Below are positions 1 to 5,501 of a stretch of 11,077 bases of DNA, piece by piece. Origin of the DNA: JBAJNL01 sp036881885 (GTDB taxonomy: Bacteria; Pseudomonadota; Alphaproteobacteria; Holosporales; Hepatobacteraceae); contig JBAJNL010000038.1 of NCBI GenBank assembly GCA_036881885.1, positions 1 to 11,077 of the forward strand, given 5' to 3'. A program made the position numbers and the translations under genes. Below the pieces are notes generated by a model. It searched no databases, was not told the DNA's origin, and saw only the letters and a list, made by a program, of their open reading frames with translations. Within the stretch, counting starts at the first letter, position 1, and each line of letters starts with the position of its first letter.

Positions 1-607
1 GGGCGCTAACGTTACTGACAGGCGTTTTTTAAGATACTTTCTTGTTTTTTTGTTGGTGGTGGCCTGTGCGGTGGGCGGCGTTTTTCTGGCTAAAGCGTGG
101 CGCGCCAGATCAAAGCGCTTATCCCTTTATGCGGCAGCTCAGCCACTTTTTGATGCAAACTATTATCGCACAACATACGCCTTAGGGGCCTTGGGTGATC
201 AACAGGCCTTTGAGCATTACATGACACAAGGCTATAAAGATCTGCGCAATCCCAGCGCTGATTTTGATGCCACGTTTTATGAGCGTCTTTATCTTGCCGA
301 CTATGAAGGCAAAGTACACGGTGCGCGTCAAAATCCTTTGCGTCATTATGTGCGTTGTGGCAAGGCACAAGGTGCTTTAATGCACCCCAAATTTATCAAA
401 AAGGCGGTGCCACTCCTGAACCCCAAATACTATTTGTGTGTGGCGGCTATTTTCAGGGATGAGGCTCGTTTTTTAAAAGAGTGGATTGAATATTATTTGA
501 TGATGGGCGTTGAGCATTTTTATTTAACGAACCACCTCAGCAAAGACAATTATATGGAGATTTTGCAGCCTTACATTGACAAAGGGCTGGTCACGCTGCG
601 ACATGAA
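1..607 (+). repeat. Direct repeat, copy 1 (constant 5' module of glycosyltransferase A)
   Basis: This segment aligns without gaps to 1423-2029 at a fixed offset of 1422 bp. By eye I count about 24 substitutions, roughly 96% identity, most of them at third codon positions. Bases 2-135 are identical. Similarity falls abruptly after the shared sequence CTGCGACATGA. The repeat covers the membrane anchor, both FD-x-x-YY modules and the first part of the catalytic domain. Its left limit is the window edge, so it may start further upstream. Confidence 0.93.
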
Positions 608-1279
608 ACCCAAGAGGTAACGGGCGATTATAGTGTGTGGCGTTCTATTCAAAGTCGGGCGTTTACGTGTGCATCCGATGCGCTGGCTGATAAGACCGAA
701 TGGTTATTGTTGGTGGATACAGATGAATATGTTGTGCCGTATCACAAGGACTCATTTGCCGAATTTTTGCGCGATTATGACGATTTTGCAGCCGTTGCCA
801 TTCAGTGGAAAACCTTTGGCGCTGGGGCTGTTGAAGAAGTGAAACCCGATGAACTTTCCATTGAAAAGCTTGTGATGGGTAAACCCGATGATGCCGCTGA
901 TCTGACATCGGGTGTCTTGCCTAACGTGAATGTGGGCATTAAAAGTGTCATTAAACCGCGCTATGCAAGCGGACCTCCAATGGATCATGTCACGCCTTTG
1001 CAGCCGGGCTTTGTGTTGGTAAATGGTGATAAAAAACCTATTCAGCCGTGCTGCTATATGCTGCCCATTTCGGATAGCCAGGTGCGTCTTTTTCACTATC
1101 GCATGCGTGATCTTAAGTTTTGCCGAGAGGTTAAAATGCCACGCTATAAGCGTTTGTGTTCTGATGGCCGAGATGCGTGGAAAGAGCTTGAAAAGCACAA
1201 TCACCTTTTAAGCGTTAAAGAAGACAAGCGCATCTTGCGCTTTGTGCCAGAACTAAAACGCCGCATGGGTTTGAGTTAG
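2..1279 (+). CDS. Membrane-anchored GT92/DUF23-like glycosyltransferase, copy A (5' end outside window)
   Basis: The frame is open from base 2 to the TAG at 1277-1279. By alignment with copy B the true start lies about six codons upstream of the window, so a start at the TTG at 50 would cut the membrane anchor. The product has an N-terminal hydrophobic segment, then two FD-x-x-YY/FY...HY-x-x-x-G modules (about 155-370). The catalytic domain follows: AAIFRDEARFLKEWIEYY (about 446-499), the metal/nucleotide-sugar DxD-type motif VDTDEYVVP (about 713-739), WKTFGAG (about 808-828) and FHYRMRD (about 1091-1111). These match the GT92/DUF23-like, GT-A-fold family, which transfers sugars from nucleotide-sugar donors. 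Donor and acceptor are unknown; a role in cell-surface glycan synthesis is inferred. The equivalent full length would be about 431 residues. The first ~607 bp is almost the same as copy B, and the remainder is divergent. Confidence 0.82.
   Translation, partial: GANVTDRRFLRYFLVFLLVVACAVGGVFLAKAWRARSKRLSLYAAAQPLFDANYYRTTYALGALGDQQAFEHYMTQGYKDLRNPSADFDATFYERLYLADYEGKVHGARQNPLRHYVRCGKAQGALMHPKFIKKAVPLLNPKYYLCVAAIFRDEARFLKEWIEYYLMMGVEHFYLTNHLSKDNYMEILQPYIDKGLVTLRHETQEVTGDYSVWRSIQSRAFTCASDALADKTEWLLLVDTDEYVVPYHKDSFAEFLRDYDDFAAVAIQWKTFGAGAVEEVKPDELSIEKLVMGKPDDAADLTSGVLPNVNVGIKSVIKPRYASGPPMDHVTPLQPGFVLVNGDKKPIQPCCYMLPISDSQVRLFHYRMRDLKFCREVKMPRYKRLCSDGRDAWKELEKHNHLLSVKEDKRILRFVPELKRRMGLS
1241..1273 (+). 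repeat. Short 3' identity tract shared with 2654-2686
   Basis: Thirty-three identical bases encode FVPELKRRMGL near the C terminus of copy A. They match 2654-2686 in copy B, although most of the preceding ~600 bp differs. A second identity island of 25 bases, 1104-1128 versus 2502-2526, encodes the RDLKFCRE region. Such exact islands in diverged genes fit gene conversion or recombination end points, or strong local constraint. Confidence 0.85.
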
Positions 1280-1333
1280 GCGTCTTTAGATAAGACAAGC
1301 GTGGTTTTTGATGTATTCCTGTTTTGGTGTTTT

Positions 1334-1353
1334 TTTTGTCTTAATTGACAAAA
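1334..1353. repeat. Inverted repeat overlapping the putative -35 box
   Basis: TTTTGTC (1334-1340) and GACAAAA (1347-1353) form perfect 7-bp arms around a 6-base centre TTAATT, preceded by a run of T. It could be an operator, since it covers the TTGACA element, or a weak AT-rich terminator for copy A. The stem has only two G/C pairs, so chance is also possible in such AT-rich DNA. Confidence 0.35.
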
Positions 1354-1373
1354 TAAATATTTGATTTAATAGT
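1345..1373 (+). promoter_or_regulatory. Possible promoter for glycosyltransferase copy B
   Basis: The 126-base gap between the glycosyltransferase genes is markedly AT-rich. It contains a perfect -35 hexamer TTGACA at 1345-1350, followed after 16-17 bases by a weak -10 (TAATAG at 1367-1372, or AATAGT one base later). If real, copy B can be transcribed on its own. The -35 box lies partly inside the inverted repeat at 1334-1353. The -10 is poor, so this is a suggestion only. Confidence 0.35.
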
Positions 1374-1393
1374 GTTTTTATAGTCAAAAAATT

Positions 1394-1397
1394 GGAG
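1394..1397 (+). promoter_or_regulatory. Ribosome binding site deciding the TTG start of copy B
   Basis: GGAG lies 8 nt before the TTG at 1406. It supports the TTG as the start and thereby includes the whole membrane anchor in the protein. By homology, copy A probably uses the same kind of start just outside the window. Confidence 0.7.
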
Positions 1398-1405
1398 ATT
1401 TTGTT

Positions 1406-2743
1406 TTGCGGTCTCTTTTGCTAGGCGCTAACGTTACTGACAGGCGTTTTTTAAGATACTTTCTTGTTTTTTTGTTGGTGGTGGCCTGTGCGGTGGGCGG
1501 CGTTTTTCTGGCTAAAGCGTGGCGCGCCAGATCAAAGCGCTTATCCCTTTATGCGGCGGCTCAGCCATTTTTTGATGCAAACTATTATCGTACAACATAC
1601 GCCTTAGGGGCCTTGGGTGATCAACAGGCCTTTGAGCATTACATGACACAAGGCTATAAAGATCTGCGTAATCCCAGCGCTGATTTTGATGCCACGTTTT
1701 ATGAACGTCTTTATCTTGCCGACTATGCGGGCAAAGTACACGGTGCGCGTCAAAACCCTTTGCGTCATTATGTGCGCTGTGGCAAGGCGAAAGGTGCTTT
1801 AATGCACCCAAAATTTATCAAAAAAGCGGTGCCGCTCCTGAACCCCAAATACTATTTGTGTGTGGCGGCTATTTTCAGGGATGAGGCCCGTTTTTTAAAA
1901 GAGTGGATTGAATATTATTTGATGATGGGCGTTGAGCATTTTTACCTGACGAACCACCTCAGCGAAGATAATTATATGGAGGTTCTGCAGCCTTACATCG
2001 ACAAAGGGCTGGTCACGCTGCGACATGAGACAAGAGAAACGACAAACGATTACTACGATTGGCGTCATATTCAAGATGATGCTTACCGCTTTGCATTAGA
2101 AGAAACAAGAACATCAGCAGAGTGGCTTTTAGTTGTTGATACAGATGAGTTCATTGTGCCACTGAAGCAAGATAGATTTGTAGACTGTCTGCCTGCTTAT
2201 GATCAATTTGCTTCGGTAGGGTTTCATTGGAAAACATTTGGCGCTGGGGGTGTTACTAAGATTAAGAGAAATGAGCTTTTACTTGAAAAGTTGACGAAGT
2301 GTGCTGATCAAAATGACATGGTAAACAATTCAATAAAAAGTGTCTTTAAGCCAAGATATGTTCGACAGGCATTCTCAGTTTGTCATTGTCCACGTTTGCT
2401 CAAAGGTTTTCTGCCTGTAGGAGCCGATAAAAAAGCTATTCCGGCAGGTGGTCGCGTAGAGCCTGTTTTGCATAAAGTAGCGCGCGTCTATCATTATCGC
2501 CTGCGTGATCTTAAGTTTTGCCGAGAAATTAAGGTGCCAAGGTTCGGAAAATTTACTGATGGGAGCAATAAAAAAGTTTTTGAAGGGCTATGGTCCGATC
2601 TTGAACATAAAGATGCGATGTGGAGTGTTTGTGACGATAAAACCATGATGCGTTTTGTGCCAGAACTAAAACGCCGCATGGGTTTGGGACAAATGAGCGT
2701 GTCCCAAGATAAGGTTACAAGAAAGCAAAAAGCGGTCGCTTAA
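1406..2743 (+). CDS. Membrane-anchored GT92/DUF23-like glycosyltransferase, copy B
   Basis: This 445-residue protein starts at a TTG placed 8 nt after a GGAG at 1394-1397; no ATG gives an equally complete product. Residues about 18-36 form one membrane segment flanked by basic residues. Residues about 56-91 and 94-130 are two FD-x-x-YY/FY...HY-x-x-x-G modules, of a kind I recall in front of alphaproteobacterial glycosyltransferases. The catalytic domain has FRDEARFLKEW (157-167), DTDE (245-248, likely metal and donor binding), WKTFGAGG (275-282) and YHYRLRD (362-368). Residues 1 to about 207 nearly match copy A. Residues about 208-415 diverge, with five AGA arginine codons where copy A has none, and lower GC. 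The last 18 residues (GQMSV...KAVA) form a basic tail missing in copy A. Family assignment is firm; substrate is unknown. The mosaic structure suggests replacement of the catalytic/acceptor half by recombination. Confidence 0.83.
   Translation: MRSLLLGANVTDRRFLRYFLVFLLVVACAVGGVFLAKAWRARSKRLSLYAAAQPFFDANYYRTTYALGALGDQQAFEHYMTQGYKDLRNPSADFDATFYERLYLADYAGKVHGARQNPLRHYVRCGKAKGALMHPKFIKKAVPLLNPKYYLCVAAIFRDEARFLKEWIEYYLMMGVEHFYLTNHLSEDNYMEVLQPYIDKGLVTLRHETRETTNDYYDWRHIQDDAYRFALEETRTSAEWLLVVDTDEFIVPLKQDRFVDCLPAYDQFASVGFHWKTFGAGGVTKIKRNELLLEKLTKCADQNDMVNNSIKSVFKPRYVRQAFSVCHCPRLLKGFLPVGADKKAIPAGGRVEPVLHKVARVYHYRLRDLKFCREIKVPRFGKFTDGSNKKVFEGLWSDLEHKDAMWSVCDDKTMMRFVPELKRRMGLGQMSVSQDKVTRKQKAVA
1423..2029 (+). 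repeat. Direct repeat, copy 2 (constant 5' module of glycosyltransferase B)
   Basis: This is the partner of 1-607. The similarity probably extends left through the start codon at 1406, but that part of copy A lies outside the window. Some substitutions change residues (for example Glu/Ala, Gln/Lys and Lys/Glu). The copies are therefore not perfectly homogenised. Confidence 0.93.
2654..2686 (+). repeat. Short 3' identity tract shared with 1241-1273
   Basis: This is the copy B partner of the 33-base tract. The offset here is 1413 bp, against 1422 bp for the 5' module, so small insertions and deletions built up in the variable segment between. After base 2686 the two genes differ completely: copy A stops two codons later, while copy B adds a basic 18-residue tail. 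Confidence 0.85.
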
Positions 2744-2744
2744 A

Positions 2745-2795
2745 CCCCTTTTTGTTTCGTTGATGGATGTCTTTCAAAAGGGCCCTCAATTTTTT
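2745..2795 (+). terminator. Possible rho-independent terminator after copy B
   Basis: Directly after the TAA, CCTTTTTG (2747-2754) can pair with CAAAAGGG (2775-2782), including one G-U pair, around a 20-base loop. A run of six T follows at 2790-2795. The loop is long and seven bases separate stem and T-run, so the call is weak. Its position between copy B and the antiporter gene is where one would be expected. Confidence 0.3.
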
Positions 2796-2818
2796 GCACA
2801 AAAAGTGCGATCAGCTGC

Positions 2819-2824
2819 TTGACA
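2819..2824 (+). promoter_or_regulatory. Possible -35 element upstream of the antiporter gene
   Basis: A perfect TTGACA lies 55 bases before the antiporter start, in a 136-base gap. No good -10 is found 16-18 bases downstream (the sequence there is CAGTCT-like), so either the promoter is not of the standard vegetative type or the match is chance. Confidence 0.25.
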
Positions 2825-2865
2825 AACGAAAGCGGGCATCGCAGTCTGCAGAGTACATGTTTTTC

Positions 2866-2870
2866 AGGAG
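2866..2870 (+). promoter_or_regulatory. Ribosome binding site deciding the TTG start of the antiporter
   Basis: AGGAG lies 9 nt before the TTG at 2880. The nearby ATG at 2857 is out of frame. The in-frame ATG at 2907 would start only a few residues before membrane segment 1 and has no comparable site upstream. Confidence 0.7.
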
Positions 2871-2879
2871 CGTCAAAAG

Positions 2880-4187
2880 TTGTCGTCTGCGTCTTCCGTT
2901 TCAAAAATGGGTTTTTGGGCTGTTTTAACCTTTGTGATTAGCAGCCAAATGGGGTCGGGTGTTTTTGTGTTGCCCCACACAATGTCGTGCTTTGGGCCTT
3001 TGGGCCTTTTTGCTTGGGGTATCTCGGGCGCAGGTGCCTTGTTTTTGGCCCTTGTGTTTTCAAAATTGCTTAAACGGCACCCTGAAACGGGCGGGCCGCA
3101 CATTTATGTGATGCATGGCTTGGGCCGTCGTTGGGGCTTTTATGTGGCCTTTACCTATTGGGTTTTGGCGTGGCTTTCATCGGCGCCGGTGTTGGGCACC
3201 ATTGCCAGTGGCTTGTGCGTGGTGTTGGGTTTGTCGCAAGATGTGGTGACTATTTTTGTGCTTGAATCGCTGGTGCTTTTGTGGCTAACGCTTTTAAACC
3301 TGAAGGGGGTTGAGGTCTCGGGTCGTTGGGAAGTGATCATGAGCATCTTTAAAACGATTCCCTTGGTCATTTTTCCGATCGCTGCGTTGTTTTTCTTTCA
3401 AAGCGAACACTTTGTGCCTTTTAATCCCACGCCGCAGCCTTGGTACCAAGTGCTTAGCAGTGCGGGCCTTATGACGCTGTGGGGCTTTTTGGGCATCGAG
3501 GCCATTACGGCGCCAGCAGGCAGTGTGGTAGATCCGCAAAAAACCATTCCGCGCGCGCTCATTTGTGGCACGCTGGTGGTGTTGACGCTTTATGTCTTGA
3601 ACATGGTGGCCGTGATGGGGGTGGTGTCGCCTGTAGGATTGGCCACACACGTGATGCCCTATGGTTTAGCGCTTGAAAATATCATCGGGCCGGTGGGCGG
3701 TCGCTTGATGGGTCTTTTTGTGGTGATTGTGTGCTTGGGCGCCATGAATGCTTGGATTATGGCCATGGGGCAGGTGGCCAAGGGCGCAGCTGACGTGGGC
3801 TTTTTTCCGCCGTTGTTTGCCAAAGAAAATGCGAACAAGGCGCCTTATGGCGGCATCATTGTGTCATCGGTGCTTTTGTTTGGGTGCCTTTTTGTGTTGA
3901 TGCAAAAAGATTTGGCAACACAAATTCGCTTTATCATTGATGTTTCGGTGGTGGCCAGCATTGGTGTCTATGGTTTGTGCATCTTTATCTATCTAAAGGG
4001 TGCATGGCAAGAAAAAGCCGGTTTTGTGGACTGGTTTATTGGCCTTGGGGCTTTGGTGTTTTGTGCGTGGATGTTTTGGGGTGCCGGCCATGACATCATT
4101 TTGTGGGCCCTGTTGCTGCCGCTAGCAGGTGTGCCTTTTGAATATTGGTGGAAGAAGCGTTGTAAGCCATGCGTTACGTTGTCTTAG
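2880..4187 (+). CDS. APC-superfamily amino-acid/polyamine antiporter, AdiC (arginine/agmatine)-like
   Basis: This 435-residue, strongly hydrophobic protein has about twelve membrane segments and closely resembles the basic amino acid/polyamine antiporter family (AdiC is about 445 residues). Membrane segment 1 carries the unwound substrate-binding loop GSGVFVLP (25-32). Segment 6 has LWGFLGIE, with Trp201 and Glu207 at the places of AdiC Trp202 and Glu208. The later NAWIMAMGQVAKGAADVGFFPP stretch (290-310) keeps Trp292, equivalent to the AdiC substrate-gating Trp293. These proteins exchange an external amino acid for an internal product across the inner membrane. Arginine/agmatine is the best-known pair, but paralogues carry lysine, ornithine or other substrates, so the substrate is not assigned. 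The gene overlaps asd by 19 nt, suggesting co-expression with aspartate-family amino-acid synthesis. No partner decarboxylase is visible here. Confidence 0.85.
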   Translation: MSSASSVSKMGFWAVLTFVISSQMGSGVFVLPHTMSCFGPLGLFAWGISGAGALFLALVFSKLLKRHPETGGPHIYVMHGLGRRWGFYVAFTYWVLAWLSSAPVLGTIASGLCVVLGLSQDVVTIFVLESLVLLWLTLLNLKGVEVSGRWEVIMSIFKTIPLVIFPIAALFFFQSEHFVPFNPTPQPWYQVLSSAGLMTLWGFLGIEAITAPAGSVVDPQKTIPRALICGTLVVLTLYVLNMVAVMGVVSPVGLATHVMPYGLALENIIGPVGGRLMGLFVVIVCLGAMNAWIMAMGQVAKGAADVGFFPPLFAKENANKAPYGGIIVSSVLLFGCLFVLMQKDLATQIRFIIDVSVVASIGVYGLCIFIYLKGAWQEKAGFVDWFIGLGALVFCAWMFWGAGHDIILWALLLPLAGVPFEYWWKKRCKPCVTLS

Positions 4188-5182
4188 GTGCAACGGGCTC
4201 GGTTGGGCGCGTTCTTTTGCGTTTGTTGGCCGATCGCTTGTGCGTTTCGCCCGAGCACGTTGTGGCTTTGGCTTCAACCAAAGGCGCTGAGGTGTCGATG
4301 GGCGAAGACGCTATCTTAAAGGTGCAGCGGGCGGCCGATTTTTGTTTTCAAAAAAATGACCTGGTGTTTTCAGCCGTTCGCGCTTCACTAGCAGAAGAGA
4401 TTATTCCAAGAGCACTTAAAGCGGGCGCGCGGGTGATTGATAAATCGTCGGCTTTTCGTCAAACCGCACCGCTGGTGGTTCCCGAGGTGAACGCCGACTT
4501 GCTTGAGGTCGCTGAAGGCGCCAGCCCTCAACTGATTGCCAGCCCCAATTGTGTGGTGATACCGCTGGTGGTGGCAACTCAACCCTTGGCCATGGCCTTT
4601 GGCCTGAAGCGTCTTGTGATTGCAACATATCAGGCGGTCTCGGGTGCAGGGAAAAAAGGCCTTGATACGCTGTATGCCGAAACCAAAAAAGTGTTAATGG
4701 CCGGTGCGCCGTCTTTAGAAGGCAGTCCATTCCCCAAACAAATTGCCTTTAACGTGCTGCCGCAGATTGGCCCGCTGGATGCCGATGGCGTTTCAGATGA
4801 AGAAGATAAAATTCAAAAAGAAACGCAAAAAATTCTGTCAGCGTGCCTTCAGCAACACCGCCCCACGGGCGATGCGTCGTTTGACATCACCGCAACGGCG
4901 GTGCGGGTTCCTACCTTTATGAGCCACGGCATTGCCGTTGTGATGGAAACAGAAGAGGCGTTTGAGCTGCGCGAGGTCGAGGCGCTTTTGCAAGATGCGC
5001 AGGGCGTTGTGTTGCGTCATGATCATTTATTTACGCCCATGGATGCAGCGTCAGAAGACAGCGTTTTTATCACGCGCCTGCGCCAAACCGGCCCGCGCAC
5101 TCTTGCATTTTGGGTTGTGTGCGACAACCTGCTAAAGGGCGCCGCACTGAATGCCATTCAAATCGCCGAAGCACTGCGCTAA
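4169..5182 (+). CDS. asd: Aspartate-semialdehyde dehydrogenase
   Basis: This enzyme reduces L-aspartyl-4-phosphate to L-aspartate-4-semialdehyde with NADPH in the cytoplasm. That is the branch point to diaminopimelate/lysine, threonine and methionine. The length of 337 residues is typical. The N terminus has the nucleotide-binding loop GATGSVG (7-13). The catalytic cysteine is Cys128 in ASPNCVVIPLV. TYQAVSGAG (153-161) and the EEDKIQKET segment (211-219) belong to the substrate and dimer region. Arg246 and His253 in RVPTFMSHG are the substrate-binding and acid/base residues. The family signature DNLLKGAALNAIQIAE (319-334) ends the protein. The ATG start places GATG at the normal distance from the N terminus. 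The gene begins inside the antiporter gene (19-nt overlap), has only a weak binding site of its own, and is probably translationally coupled. All key residues are present, so it should be active. Confidence 0.96.
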   Translation: MRYVVLGATGSVGRVLLRLLADRLCVSPEHVVALASTKGAEVSMGEDAILKVQRAADFCFQKNDLVFSAVRASLAEEIIPRALKAGARVIDKSSAFRQTAPLVVPEVNADLLEVAEGASPQLIASPNCVVIPLVVATQPLAMAFGLKRLVIATYQAVSGAGKKGLDTLYAETKKVLMAGAPSLEGSPFPKQIAFNVLPQIGPLDADGVSDEEDKIQKETQKILSACLQQHRPTGDASFDITATAVRVPTFMSHGIAVVMETEEAFELREVEALLQDAQGVVLRHDHLFTPMDAASEDSVFITRLRQTGPRTLAFWVVCDNLLKGAALNAIQIAEALR

Positions 5183-5501
5183 CGGCTGTGCGCCTTATTG
5201 ATGCTTGCAAAAGAGCCACTGTAAGAAGCGCTGCCAAGGCGATGTGGTGTGTGTGCTGAACAACAGCGTGGCTAAAAGCAAAAGGAGTGTTTTGTGCATG
5301 GTGTGTTTTGTTTGTTGATAACGGTTGCACTGTTTTTAAAAAAAATAAAATTTGAGATAAGTTAAATGTGTGCAACATGCTGGCTTTTCAATAAAACGCG
5401 CGTTTCATCGGCAGACAACTATCTTAATAGAGTAAATTTTTATGCAGCGTGTTTTACGCTTGCCACAAAAAAGACTTATGGCGTCGTGCTTTGTGCTGTA
5501 T
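5183..5501. other. Non-coding gap between convergent asd and ppdK
   Basis: These 319 bases separate the 3' ends of asd and ppdK. I see no tRNA, no convincing gene and no strong terminator for either side. Visible small features are: an A/T block TTTTTAAAAAAAATAAAATTT around 5332-5353; 7-bp inverted arms GTTGCAC (5324-5330) and GTGCAAC (5370-5376) that flank it; a 12-bp palindrome AAACGCGCGTTT (5394-5405); and a small hairpin AGCGT-GTTTT-ACGCT (5446-5460). An AGGAG at 5283-5287 precedes an ATG at 5298 that opens only six codons. Any of these could be chance. Transcription end points must lie here or within the opposing gene. Confidence 0.6.

Noticed and set aside
752..1204. Minus-strand open frame of 150 codons inside glycosyltransferase copy A
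   Set aside because: It is antisense to the clear catalytic domain, and the frame is not kept open in the same way in copy B.
50..1279. TTG at 50 as the real start of glycosyltransferase copy A
   Set aside because: The frame is open to the window edge and matches codons 7 onward of copy B exactly. A start at 50 would remove part of the membrane anchor.
1..2743. Insertion sequence or transposon as the cause of the tandem repeat
   Set aside because: No transposase, terminal inverted repeats or target-site duplication is visible. The repeats are coding sequence of glycosyltransferase genes, so duplication with recombination explains them better.
2990..3011. Tandem TTTGGGCC direct repeat in the antiporter gene as a phase-variation site
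   Set aside because: Only two 8-bp units are present, and they encode the normal FGPLGLF turn between membrane segments. Too short for slippage to be likely.
5070..5378. Minus-strand open frame of 102 codons over the asd 3' end and the following gap
   Set aside because: Most of it is antisense to the conserved C terminus of Asd; composition and sequence show no family features.
5183..5501. tRNA or other structured RNA gene in the convergent gap
   Set aside because: No T-loop-like GGTTCRANYCC sequence and no cloverleaf pairing was found on either strand.
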